The notes below the pieces were generated by a model. It had not been told where the DNA came from, did no database searches, and worked only from the letters and a program-made list of their open reading frames with translations. DNA of 64,000 nt from Metallumcola ferriviriculae. GTDB taxonomy: Bacteria > Bacillota > JADQBR01. This document shows, in pieces, positions 40,851 through 49,466 of this stretch. The translations under genes and the position numbers were made by a program. Positions within the stretch are counted from its first letter, which is position 1; each line of letters opens with the position of its first letter. The DNA is taken from the NCBI RefSeq assembly GCF_035573695.1, contig NZ_CP121694.1:286501-350500 (forward strand). Direction: 5' to 3'.

Positions 40851-40854
40851 TAAA

Positions 40855-41607
40855 TCACTCCTTCGCTCGAACAATGCTGCTGGCCAAAGCGGCGGCACCG
40901 AACCCGTTATCGATGTTAACAACGCCGATACCGGTGGCACAACTGTTAAGCATGGCCAACAGTGCAGAAAGTCCATTAAAACTGGCTCCATAACCGACGC
41001 TGGTAGGAACTGCTATTACGGGCTTATCAACCAGTCCGGCCACGACAGATGCCAGCGCCCCTTCCATTCCCGCCACAACAATTAAAGCAATACTCTTTTC
41101 AAATTGGTCTTGCTTATCTAAAAGACGGTGAATACCAGCAACACCTACATCATAAAGCCGAATAACTTGGTGCCCCATCAATTCACAGCAGATGGCGGCC
41201 TCTTCAGCAACCGGCTGGTCGGCAGTGCCAGCACTGATTATTGAAACAGACCCTTTTTTATTTGACGGTTGCCCGCTATCTCTGGTAATTAATTTGGACA
41301 TAGAATGGTATCTGGCGTCAGAAACTTGGGCCGCTACAGCGGCGTACATTTCCTCATTAGCTCTGGTAGCAATAATGCGGTGATTATTTTTGGCCAAAGC
41401 CGCGAAAATTACAGCCACCTGTTCAGCTGTTTTACCTTGGCAAAAAATCACCTCAGGGAAGCCGTTGCGCAAGGCGCGATGATGATCGATTTTCGCAAAA
41501 CCTAGGTCTTCATAATGTAGATGCTTTAACTTTTTTAATGCATCTGCAGGCGCTAATGAACCTCCTGCCACCTGCTTCAATAGTTGTTCAAGGTAACTGT
41601 GGTTCAT
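40855..41607 (-). CDS. larB: Nickel-pincer cofactor biosynthesis protein LarB
   Basis: 250 residues. The C-terminal half is a PurE-like domain (SIISAGTADQPVAEEAA, then VVAGMEGALASVVAGLVDKPVIAVPTSVGYG). LarB carboxylates and hydrolyses nicotinic acid adenine dinucleotide as the first step to the nickel-pincer cofactor. It overlaps larE by 20 bp and is coupled to larC. Confidence 0.95.
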   Translation of the reverse strand: MNHSYLEQLLKQVAGGSLAPADALKKLKHLHYEDLGFAKIDHHRALRNGFPEVIFCQGKTAEQVAVIFAALAKNNHRIIATRANEEMYAAVAAQVSDARYHSMSKLITRDSGQPSNKKGSVSIISAGTADQPVAEEAAICCELMGHQVIRLYDVGVAGIHRLLDKQDQFEKSIALIVVAGMEGALASVVAGLVDKPVIAVPTSVGYGASFNGLSALLAMLNSCATGIGVVNIDNGFGAAALASSIVRAKE

Positions 41608-42415
41608 GAGGCAGTCCTCCAGTTAGTATTTCGTTCATACTACCGCTTCTAAAGCCCTTTAGATCTAATGTAACATAGGCAAAACCCAGGTCCTCAAAAT
41701 AAGAGACAGTTTCTTGGGAAATATCCATAAATTTAGAAAAAGAATCTGTGGGTATCTCAATGCGAGCTAAATTATCATGGTGTCTGACGCGTAAATGAGA
41801 TAACCCCCTGTTTTGCAAAAAGGCCTCCGCTTTTTCCACCTGTAATAGTTTTTCTGGTGTAATTTGGTGACCATATGGAAATCGGGAAGAAAGACAGGCC
41901 ATAGCGGGCTTATCCCAAGTGGGGAGCCCCAACATTTTCGAAAGCTCTCTAATATCATTTTTGGTTAGCCCAGCTTCCTGCAGCGGACTGCGTACACCTA
42001 GTTCGTCCCTCGCTTTTAGACCGGGCCGAAAATCACCGGCATCATCAGCATTGGCCCCGTCTGCAACATTCAAAACATTTTTACTGATAGCAAGATTCTT
42101 AAGTTTCGTAAAAAGTTCTTTCTTACAGTAGTAGCAGCGGGACGGCGAATTGTTTGTAAAGTTATCCTTCGTCAGTTCCTCTGTTTTAATAGAAACATGG
42201 TTGATACCGATTTGTTTGACCAGGGCAAGGGCTTCTTGGTATTCACTTTCGGGCATAGTCTCGGACATAGATGTCACAGCTAAAGCTTTTGTTCCCAATT
42301 GGTCATAGGCAACTTTGGCTAAAAAGGTGCTGTCCACCCCTCCCGAAAAGGCAATGCAAACGCTGCCCATTTCCTGCAGAATGAGCTGCAAATTATGCAG
42401 CTTTGCTTTTAACAT
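41588..42415 (-). CDS. larE: ATP-dependent sacrificial sulfur transferase LarE
   Basis: 275 residues. PP-loop ATP pyrophosphatase motif AFSGGVDSTFLAK (22-34). Three cysteines that could matter are in RCYYCKKELF (Cys94 and 97) and in MACLSSRFPYG (Cys174). The single-Cys family type donates its own sulfur, while types with three cysteines can hold an Fe-S cluster; the spacing here suggests the latter. First gene of larE-larB-larC. Confidence 0.94.
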   Translation of the reverse strand: MLKAKLHNLQLILQEMGSVCIAFSGGVDSTFLAKVAYDQLGTKALAVTSMSETMPESEYQEALALVKQIGINHVSIKTEELTKDNFTNNSPSRCYYCKKELFTKLKNLAISKNVLNVADGANADDAGDFRPGLKARDELGVRSPLQEAGLTKNDIRELSKMLGLPTWDKPAMACLSSRFPYGHQITPEKLLQVEKAEAFLQNRGLSHLRVRHHDNLARIEIPTDSFSKFMDISQETVSYFEDLGFAYVTLDLKGFRSGSMNEILTGGLPHEPQLP

Positions 42416-42485
42416 TGTATCCTCTCCCCATATAAAGCTCTTAAGGCATAAAACCCGCTTATTCAGGCGAAGTCTATTTTAACTG

Positions 42486-42514
42486 ATTTTAATATACCGC
42501 GACTACCCTGTCAA
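42486..42514 (-). promoter_or_regulatory. Promoter of larEBC
   Basis: Minus strand: TTGACA (42509-42514), 17-nt spacer, TAAAAT (42486-42491), about 70 bp before larE. Confidence 0.75.
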
Positions 42515-42605
42515 TCAAACCGGAATTATCAGGTACTGAAAGGAATTTTTCGTTTCCGTGTTGAATACAACCCAAGGCATTAGACAAAGGAGTGAATGTA
42601 AAGCT

Positions 42606-43094
42606 ATGGAGCAACTGTTACAGCAAATCGGTGGCACTACGGCCATAGTGCTGTCGGGACTAACTGCAGTTTTACTGCTTATAGTCTTTCTTTTATGGTT
42701 GAAAATCAACGCGATAGGAAACAAATATTACCTATTTATGAAGGGAAGCAGCAGAACCAGTTTAGAGCAGCGACTGATCGAGTATCAGGAGGAAATGTCA
42801 GATATAAGAACACAGTTGGGGGATATTTCAAGGAGGCTAGCTTTCGTAGAGCAAATGCAGCCCGGTTATATGCAGAAAACAGGGTTGATAAGATACAATG
42901 CCTTTGATGATGTGGGTAGTGACCTAAGTTTTGCCTTGGCACTTTTGAACGAACATGGAGATGGTTTTATTTTGAGCAGTTTATATGCTCGCGACGAGAC
43001 CCGGATTTATGCAAAACCTGTGGAAAAAGGCTTATCCACTTATCAATTAACTGAGGAAGAGCAATCTGCCATAGACAAAGCTCAGAAAGAATAA
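42606..43094 (+). CDS. DUF4446 family protein
   Basis: 162 residues from the ATG at 42606. One transmembrane helix near residues 14-34 (LSGLTAVLLLIVFLLWL), then a probable coiled coil (RTSLEQRLIEYQEEMSDIRTQL) and a small C-terminal domain with RYNAFDDVGSDLSFALALLNEHGDGFILSS. This pattern fits DUF4446, a frequent neighbour of parAB in Clostridia. Function unknown. Confidence 0.85.
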   Translation: MEQLLQQIGGTTAIVLSGLTAVLLLIVFLLWLKINAIGNKYYLFMKGSSRTSLEQRLIEYQEEMSDIRTQLGDISRRLAFVEQMQPGYMQKTGLIRYNAFDDVGSDLSFALALLNEHGDGFILSSLYARDETRIYAKPVEKGLSTYQLTEEEQSAIDKAQKE

Positions 43095-43118
43095 ATAATA
43101 TTAAAAGAGGGCCGAGAC

Positions 43119-44000
43119 ATGGAAAATCATGTGATAGTAAACTTTCATGCAGGTAGACATAAGACGAAGCAACTGTGGCACCAGGTGCGGGAGGACCTGC
43201 GAAAGACTGGTTGGTATTTGGTAGAACATGAAACCCGTTACCCAGGGCACGCTACCGTTTTAGCTCAGGAAGCAGTCAAACAGGGAGCAAAAAGGTTGAT
43301 TGCGGTCGGAGGGGATGGCACACTAAATGAAGCAGTAAACGGTTTGGCAGGTAGTAGGGTGGCCCTGGGGGTTATTCCTACAGGTACTGGAAATGATTTT
43401 GCTAGATCGGTCGGAATTTCAGCGGACCCACTGCAAGCAATAGTACAAATGTACACTGGAAAAGAGCAAAGAATTGATTTAGGTTGGGTGGGAGAAAGGT
43501 ATTTTCTTAATGCTTGCGGAATTGGTTTTGATGCTCAGGTTGCGAATTTGATTAACGAAGGGTTTAAAAAAATCACTGGAAAAACCGCTTATTTACTGGC
43601 AGCGGTAAAGGTTTTTTTATCATTTCGCCCTCAACCGGTGCTTATAGAGGTAGATGGAAAGATAATTGAAAAGAAGATCGTTTTGGTAGCGGTTACCAAT
43701 GGCCGCTATTATGGCGGGGGCATAAAAATCTCACCTCGGGCCGAAGTGGATGACGGGTTGCTGGATATTTGTATTGTTGAGGACCTATCCCGGCCGCAAT
43801 TTGTTAAGAATTTCCCCAGTATATACTCAGGGGAACATGTTAAGCATCCAAAAGTATCCTTGCTACAAGGAAGAAGAATTGTGGTTAAAGGGAATGAAGT
43901 ACTTAAAGCACATATAGACGGGGAAATCAACGGCGGGCTGCCGTTAAGTTATAGTGTGCAACCGGGCGCACTATCGCTTTTGATGCCAGTCAATATGTAG
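43119..44000 (+). CDS. Diacylglycerol kinase family lipid kinase (YegS/DgkB type)
   Basis: 293 residues. The catalytic glycine-rich loop VGGDGTLNEAVNGLAG near 64 and GVIPTGTGNDFARSVG near 85 are diagnostic. It phosphorylates a lipid or diacylglycerol with ATP at the membrane. It lies 24 bp after the DUF4446 gene, so both may share a transcript. Confidence 0.9.
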   Translation: MENHVIVNFHAGRHKTKQLWHQVREDLRKTGWYLVEHETRYPGHATVLAQEAVKQGAKRLIAVGGDGTLNEAVNGLAGSRVALGVIPTGTGNDFARSVGISADPLQAIVQMYTGKEQRIDLGWVGERYFLNACGIGFDAQVANLINEGFKKITGKTAYLLAAVKVFLSFRPQPVLIEVDGKIIEKKIVLVAVTNGRYYGGGIKISPRAEVDDGLLDICIVEDLSRPQFVKNFPSIYSGEHVKHPKVSLLQGRRIVVKGNEVLKAHIDGEINGGLPLSYSVQPGALSLLMPVNM

Positions 44001-44061
44001 GTAAGGATAAAGAATATGGATAATGGAGACCCTACTGTTTAAAAAGGAGTGTAGGGTTAAA

Positions 44062-44322
44062 TTGAAGCGGATAATTGTGCAAGAAGGGCTCGAGGAAATT
44101 AAAGCAGAACTTGATAACAGGGGTTTTGAAACTATAAGCGGCGAAGGTAATGTTGATGCTGCCGCGGTTATTTATAGTGGTGTAAGTTGTGATTGGGAAG
44201 GGACGCCGACGGTAACAAATGATTGGGTCCAAGGAAGTGAGACGCCGCTTTTGATTAATGCTGTCGGCATGACTGCCGATGAGGCGGCAGATTTGATTGT
44301 TTCACGTGTAGGGGATAATTAG
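44062..44322 (+). CDS. UPF0180 (YkuS-like) protein
   Basis: 86 residues if translation begins at the TTG at 44062 behind AAGGAGTG; an ATG at 44023 would add a basic leader that I think is untranslated. RIIVQEGLEEIKAELDNRGFE and the C-terminal GMTADEAADLIVSRV match the YkuS family. Function unknown. The family's small size and position between DGK and HD genes tell little. Confidence 0.75.
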   Translation: MKRIIVQEGLEEIKAELDNRGFETISGEGNVDAAAVIYSGVSCDWEGTPTVTNDWVQGSETPLLINAVGMTADEAADLIVSRVGDN

Positions 44323-44342
44323 GCAGGAAGGATTTGTATGAA

Positions 44343-45005
44343 ATGATAAGTTTAGCAGAAGTGAAAGAGTACCACGAAATTAAGGCCTATATGGAAAAAG
44401 GGCACGAATACCTTGGCACCATGGGAGCGATTGAACATAGTTATAGACATATTGACCGGGTTGCAATAAACAGCAAAAAGATACTTTCCACCCTGGGTTT
44501 CCACCCGCGCACCGCAGAGTTGGGTGCCATTGCGGGATATCTTCATGATTTAGGCAACTTTATAAATAGATATAACCATGGTCGCAATGGTGCATTGGTA
44601 GTTAGATTAATATTACAACGGATGAACATGAGTCTTGATGAAATCACAATGATTTTACCTGCTATAGGAAACCATGAAGAACAAACCGGGGTGGCAGTCA
44701 CTCCCATAACTGCTGCGGTAATAATTGCCGATAAAGTTGATGTGCATGGATCTCGTGTCAGGAAAAGGGATATCTCTAGTTTTACTACCCGAGACCGGGT
44801 AAACTATGCGGCAAAACATTCTGAATTGGAGATAGAAGACGGTGCAGACCGAGTCATCAGGATGAAATTGGAGATTGATACGAAGGTTTGCTCAGTAATG
44901 GAGTACTTTGAAATATTTATGACAAAGATGGTCCTTTGCCGCAGGGCTGCTGAAAAACTGGAATGTCGTTTTGAGTTAGTAATAAACGGAGATAAACTTT
45001 TATAA
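44343..45005 (+). CDS. HD-domain phosphohydrolase
   Basis: About 220 residues from the ATG at 44343; a TTG at 44334 is closer to the AGGAAGG site. HD-domain metal ligands: His in EHSYRHIDRVA near 32, HD in GYLHDLGNF near 66-67, and the NHEE motif near 103. Asp in IADKVDVHGSRVRKRD completes the set. It hydrolyses an unknown phosphoester or nucleotide. Confidence 0.85.
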   Translation: MISLAEVKEYHEIKAYMEKGHEYLGTMGAIEHSYRHIDRVAINSKKILSTLGFHPRTAELGAIAGYLHDLGNFINRYNHGRNGALVVRLILQRMNMSLDEITMILPAIGNHEEQTGVAVTPITAAVIIADKVDVHGSRVRKRDISSFTTRDRVNYAAKHSELEIEDGADRVIRMKLEIDTKVCSVMEYFEIFMTKMVLCRRAAEKLECRFELVINGDKLL

Positions 45006-45006
45006 G

Positions 45007-45039
45007 AAGAACCCACCGCCCCTTATACGGTGGGTTCTT
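45007..45039. terminator. Bidirectional terminator
   Basis: aagaacccaccg with cggtgggttctt, 12-bp stem, 9-nt loop. It lies between the converging HD gene and yyaC-like gene. Confidence 0.88.
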
Positions 45040-45040
45040 C

Positions 45041-45664
45041 TTATTGTACTAAGTAAGCGTTTGAGGAGGTTCTTACCTTTCTAATTCCCAGCATTATGCT
45101 AGTGGAAATCAGAGTGGCCATGCGCATGACGATGCTAAGCCTTGTATTTTGCAAGACAAAATACTCCATATAACCGCTTACATTAACGATGCCGGTATAA
45201 TGAACATGCCCGATAGTCGGGAGGCTTTTATTTACCCCGGCTCCAGGTCGAACAGGCCCAGCGGATAATGTGATACTGCCCACGCTTTCACTTTGTCCCA
45301 GACAGGCATCTATGGCAATTATGATGGGATTATTCAAATCCTTTTCCAACTGTCGAAGTTTATCAATCATGTTACTGGCATGGACAGGATCATCAAGTGT
45401 ACCGTAAATACTCAGGTCGGGAATGGCGAACTCTTTTAGTTTGCTGCCTGTGAGCGGACCTAAACTATCACCGGTAGACCGGTCTGTGCCGATGGCTACC
45501 ACTGCTACTGGTCTGACATTGTTACTATTTAGATGCAGCAGGTGTTTACCTAGGTTGCTGCTTAACTTTTGACTGGCTAAAGGGTCTTGGTGGTCCAGCT
45601 TTAGTTTGGGCGGCAATGTATTTGCTTTGTAGGCCAATCTGTTAAAGAATGAATAACCGTTCAT
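45041..45664 (-). CDS. yyaC: YyaC-like spore protease family protein
   Basis: 207 residues. The core VVAIGTDRSTGDSLGPLTGSKL near 55 and AIDACLGQSESVGSI near 118 are characteristic of the YyaC/GPR-like fold, and the C-terminal residues continue the family pattern. In Bacillus YyaC is a sporulation gene near the origin. It supports an endospore former. Confidence 0.9.
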   Translation of the reverse strand: MNGYSFFNRLAYKANTLPPKLKLDHQDPLASQKLSSNLGKHLLHLNSNNVRPVAVVAIGTDRSTGDSLGPLTGSKLKEFAIPDLSIYGTLDDPVHASNMIDKLRQLEKDLNNPIIIAIDACLGQSESVGSITLSAGPVRPGAGVNKSLPTIGHVHYTGIVNVSGYMEYFVLQNTRLSIVMRMATLISTSIMLGIRKVRTSSNAYLVQ

Positions 45665-45804
45665 ATTTGTCTCCTTTTGCCTTTGTTGCCTAGAGTATAT
45701 GCTTTTTTACCTTACTTTATTCAAGGGACAGTTTTGGTCCCGAAAATAAAATTGGGCAAAGTCACAACTTGACTGCATAAACATTAGGCGGAGGGGGGAA
45801 AATT

Positions 45805-46860
45805 GTGCGTCAGAAATATGTTACATTGCAGGTAGCAGCAACATATATGGGAGCGGTAATAGGTGCTGGTTTTGCATCGGGCCAGGAATTAGTATACTTT
45901 TTTGTTCGGTACAAGAATGCTGGATTTTTGGGGCTCGGGTTGACTGGGGTATTATTTGCATTATTGGGAATGCTTACGATAAAAATGGTCAATCACTTTG
46001 AAGTTGGCTCTTACACAGAGTTAATTACCAAGACCATGGGACGGGGCGTCGGTAGAGCGCTAGATATTTGGTTAACCATTTTCCTCTTCGTGGGTTTGTG
46101 CATTATGTTAGCGGGAAGCGCTGCAGTATTTGTGGAACATCTCAAAGCACCTTTTTGGGTGGGTTTGCTTCTTACAGTAGTTTGTTTATTATCTGCCCTG
46201 TTGGCAGGCGGCGAGGGTATTTTGCTTTTTAATACCTGCTTAATGCCACTATTACTAATAATTACACTTATTGTAAGTTTTTCGGCGGTGGGGCAGGAAG
46301 CCGCGGTTAATGGAGAATTCTTGGCTATGGATGCAGTTAATACTGGTTTATTGGGCGAAAGTTGGCTTTTGGCCAGTGTCCTTTATGTATCATACAATAT
46401 GATTATAGGGGTGGTCGTGCTCACTTCTATTCCGTTAGAATTGCGGCGAAATAGCTTGTGGGGAGGGATGTTGGGCGGCCTTGCATTGGGTTTCTTAGGG
46501 TTAGTGATGGCCTGGGCATTGGGTTATTATTATCCTCAGGTTCTTGCTTATGAAATACCCATGTTGTTCGTTGCCGGTCAGGTGAACCCGCTGCTAAAAC
46601 TTCCTTATACCATGGCTCTATGGTTTGCTATGCTGACCACAGCCTTGGCCAATGCCTTCAGCTTAGCCCAAAGGATGTCTGGTGGGGGACGGGACTACCA
46701 CCGGACGGTACTTGTAATACTGGCCCTTGCTTTACCTTTTGCCGGGCTGAGTTTTGCCCAGATGGTTACCAATATATACCCACTATTTGGCTATATTGGT
46801 TTATTTGTAATCTTACTAATATTTGTAAGTGGCTTTATTAAATACCTGAAGCAGCTGTAA
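45805..46860 (+). CDS. YkvI-type membrane transport protein
   Basis: 351 residues from GTG behind a strong GGAGGGGGG site. About ten hydrophobic segments. The first, with GAVIGAGFASGQELVYFFV, carries the unwound-helix glycine pattern of LeuT-fold amino-acid transporters. It resembles the YkvI family. Substrate unknown. It stands alone between yyaC and the GerMN gene. Confidence 0.82.
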   Translation: MRQKYVTLQVAATYMGAVIGAGFASGQELVYFFVRYKNAGFLGLGLTGVLFALLGMLTIKMVNHFEVGSYTELITKTMGRGVGRALDIWLTIFLFVGLCIMLAGSAAVFVEHLKAPFWVGLLLTVVCLLSALLAGGEGILLFNTCLMPLLLIITLIVSFSAVGQEAAVNGEFLAMDAVNTGLLGESWLLASVLYVSYNMIIGVVVLTSIPLELRRNSLWGGMLGGLALGFLGLVMAWALGYYYPQVLAYEIPMLFVAGQVNPLLKLPYTMALWFAMLTTALANAFSLAQRMSGGGRDYHRTVLVILALALPFAGLSFAQMVTNIYPLFGYIGLFVILLIFVSGFIKYLKQL

Positions 46861-47026
46861 TTAATGCTTAAATATTTTAAGGTATTTACAATGCTAGAAA
46901 CAAAAAATGGCTGTTCAGTGGGTGATGGGCAGGATATTGCAAGAATATAATCGAATACTGACTATATGAGGCATTTGAAAATGGTTAATGGACAAACATA
47001 CTTATAGCTCGGAGAGGAAGAGCATA

Positions 47027-48004
47027 ATGAAAAGGTTGATAGCTTTAGTAGTTGTTATTTTAATGGTCAGCATCATGCTTGCTGGTTGTAGGGGCCAAGA
47101 AAATAACAACGATAAAGGGACACAAAACGCCCCTCAAGTGGCCACAAATTCTTCGCAAACAAAAGAACTTCTTGGCGAAACCAGATCCGCTGTCGTTGTC
47201 TACTATCAGGACAGCAGCGGGAAATATTTATTGCCGGTTACGATGCCGATAGAACCTACAGATAGGGCTGCTAATGTGGCACTGGAAAAATTATTATCCG
47301 GCCCCGAGACGGAACAAGTAAAACCCGTCATTCCCAAAGGTACTAAGTTAAGGGAACTGTATTTAAAAGATAACATAGCATTTGTTAGTCTTACTCAGGA
47401 ATTTTTAAGTGTTGGGTCCACAAATGAAGTCAATAAGGCAGTGAAGGCCGTGGTTTTGACTTTGACAGAATTTCCCATGGTTGAAACGGTGCAGATATTG
47501 GTAGATGGCCAGGTAGTGAAGGACTTACATGGTGTGAATCTTGATAAGGCATTAACAAGACCAGGGGCTGTTAACGGACCTGAATATAAAGATGCTGTGA
47601 CAGTTTATTATGGTAACTATAACGCTAGTTTACTTGTGCCTTATTCGGCTCCGATTCGCGATGATGACCCGATTAAATCGGCCTTAGAAGCATTGTTGGC
47701 AGGGCCCCCGGCGGAGGTAAAAGAGGAGTTAATTCCTACGATATGGCCAGGAACTAAGATAAGAGATATTCGGGTCAATGGCAAAACATTAATTGTAGAT
47801 TTAAGTCAAGAAGTAATTGGTTACGGCGGCGGTTCTGCTTCAGAAAACATGTTGGTGGATTCTTTAGTAGCGACGATGATACAATTTGAAGAAATAAATG
47901 AAGTACAGCTATTAATTGAAGGAAAAGCAGTTAGCACCCTTCCGGAAGGCACTGACGTCTCCGCACCGCTCAAACGACCAATCAACCCTATATTTACTCC
48001 CTAA
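47027..48004 (+). CDS. GerMN-domain lipoprotein
   Basis: 325 residues from the ATG at 47027 with GGAGAGG in front. Lipoprotein signal peptide MKRLIALVVVILMVSIMLAGC with the lipobox LAGC and Cys21. Two GerMN domains follow (about 60-175 and 195-310), each with a LxLxGP-type patch: KLLSGPETE and ALLAGPPAE. GerM in Bacillus is needed for spore formation and germination. It is exported and lipid-anchored. Confidence 0.9.
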   Translation: MKRLIALVVVILMVSIMLAGCRGQENNNDKGTQNAPQVATNSSQTKELLGETRSAVVVYYQDSSGKYLLPVTMPIEPTDRAANVALEKLLSGPETEQVKPVIPKGTKLRELYLKDNIAFVSLTQEFLSVGSTNEVNKAVKAVVLTLTEFPMVETVQILVDGQVVKDLHGVNLDKALTRPGAVNGPEYKDAVTVYYGNYNASLLVPYSAPIRDDDPIKSALEALLAGPPAEVKEELIPTIWPGTKIRDIRVNGKTLIVDLSQEVIGYGGGSASENMLVDSLVATMIQFEEINEVQLLIEGKAVSTLPEGTDVSAPLKRPINPIFTP

Positions 48005-48106
48005 AAAGCTAAGTATAAGGCCAGGAGTGAAAAAGAAGTATATTTTAGATATTTGGTAAATGGGGTGTTTTAGCTGGCTGGAGAAATTACTCGACGTATC
48101 AGTACT

Positions 48107-49243
48107 TTGCAAAGAAAGCTTCAATACCAGGGTATTGATTGTGCTATAGTACTACAAAGTAAAGCTTTATTTTATTACACGGGAACAGCACAGAATGCAC
48201 ACTTGATAGTGCCCTCGCAGGGAGACCCGTTGCTCCTGGTAAAGAAAGACTTTGGTCGCGCGCGAGAGGAAACCGATTTGCAGAATGTGCGACAGTTGGA
48301 AAGCATAAAAAAGCTGCCGGACATTGTCAACGATCATTGTAGGACACCAGCTAGAATTGGGTTAGAGATGGATGTTTTACCCGCTAAAAACTACCTATAT
48401 TACCAGCGACTTTTTGATGGTGCAGAATTGGTTGATGTATCCGGCCTTATCCGTGCACAGCGGATAGTTAAGTCAGTGGCAGAGGTGAATATCATCAGGG
48501 AAAGTGCAGCCCGTCAGTTAGAGGTGTATCGGCAAATTCCTGATATCTTGAGGGAAGGTATGGCGGAAATTGAGTTGGCGGCGGAGGTAGAGGCAAAAGC
48601 TAGAAAACTTGGTCATTATGGCATTACCCCCTTGCGAGGATTTAATCTGGCCATCTTTTATGGACATATCATGTCCGGGGAAAATGGAGCCGTCCCCAGT
48701 AGTTTTGAAGGGCCGACCGGTGGAAAGGGATTAGGACCGGCAATGCCTCAAAGCGCTGGATTGAGAAAAATTCGTGCTCATGAACCGGTAATTGTTGATT
48801 ATACTGGCTGTTATAACGGCTATATAGTGGATATGACTAGGGTGTACAGTATCGGCTCGCTGCCCGAAACTTTGGTAAAAGCGCACCGGGTTGCAGTGGA
48901 TATTCAGGATATGATTGCTGAAAAGGCTAGACCCGGTATGTCCTGTGAGAAACTCTACTTTCAGGCCTTAGATTATGCCGAAAAAGCCGGCCTGAAGAGA
49001 TATTTCTTAGGATACAACTATACTCTGCCCTTTGTCGGGCATGGAGTGGGGCTTGAGCTAAATGAATTGCCGCTATTAGCACGGGGATATGACCAGCCGT
49101 TGGTGGATAGTTCAGTAATTGCTATAGAACCAAAATTTCTTTTCCCTGGTCAAGGTGCAGTGGGAATAGAAAATACTTTTCTTGTAACTGAACATGGCTT
49201 GGAAAAACTAACGGCCTCAAACGACGAAATTATTGTAATATAA
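48107..49243 (+). CDS. M24 family Xaa-Pro peptidase
   Basis: About 378 residues. Pita-bread fold with metal ligands Asp in VIVDYTGCYNGYIVDMTRVYSIG (two Asp), His in VGHGVGLELNE, and Glu in AIEPKFLFPGQGAVGIENTF. The start is uncertain: TTG at 48107 is used here, but homology-like coding continues upstream to a CTG at 48074 that follows GGGGTG. It cleaves Xaa-Pro bonds in the cytoplasm. It comes before selA in a head-to-tail series. Confidence 0.88.
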   Translation: MQRKLQYQGIDCAIVLQSKALFYYTGTAQNAHLIVPSQGDPLLLVKKDFGRAREETDLQNVRQLESIKKLPDIVNDHCRTPARIGLEMDVLPAKNYLYYQRLFDGAELVDVSGLIRAQRIVKSVAEVNIIRESAARQLEVYRQIPDILREGMAEIELAAEVEAKARKLGHYGITPLRGFNLAIFYGHIMSGENGAVPSSFEGPTGGKGLGPAMPQSAGLRKIRAHEPVIVDYTGCYNGYIVDMTRVYSIGSLPETLVKAHRVAVDIQDMIAEKARPGMSCEKLYFQALDYAEKAGLKRYFLGYNYTLPFVGHGVGLELNELPLLARGYDQPLVDSSVIAIEPKFLFPGQGAVGIENTFLVTEHGLEKLTASNDEIIVI

Positions 49244-49264
49244 AGGGCCGCTTTGCGGTTCTTT
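49243..49264 (+). terminator. Terminator after the M24 peptidase
   Basis: gggccgc, ttt, gcggttc followed by ttttttg. The 200 bp up to selA contain no gene that I can support. Confidence 0.75.
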
Positions 49265-49466
49265 TTTGTTAGTAAGGTGCTGGTTCATTGCTTACCATAA
49301 ATCACTTAACTGTCAGGTTATTTGCCTTCTGGTTAATTTCTGCTGGTAGAGAGAACGGAGGAATTGCTTGGCAAAAAATAGAATAGACTAGGGACAGGCA
49401 GTGCTTGGAAATAATGTAGGCATTAGTTAGATTGCCTTTTTAAGGATATGTAGAAGGGTGGCAGGC

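Noticed and set aside
44297-44312. parS-like half site (tgtttcacgtg)
   Set aside because: Only one half of the palindrome matches, and it lies inside the coding end of the UPF0180 gene.
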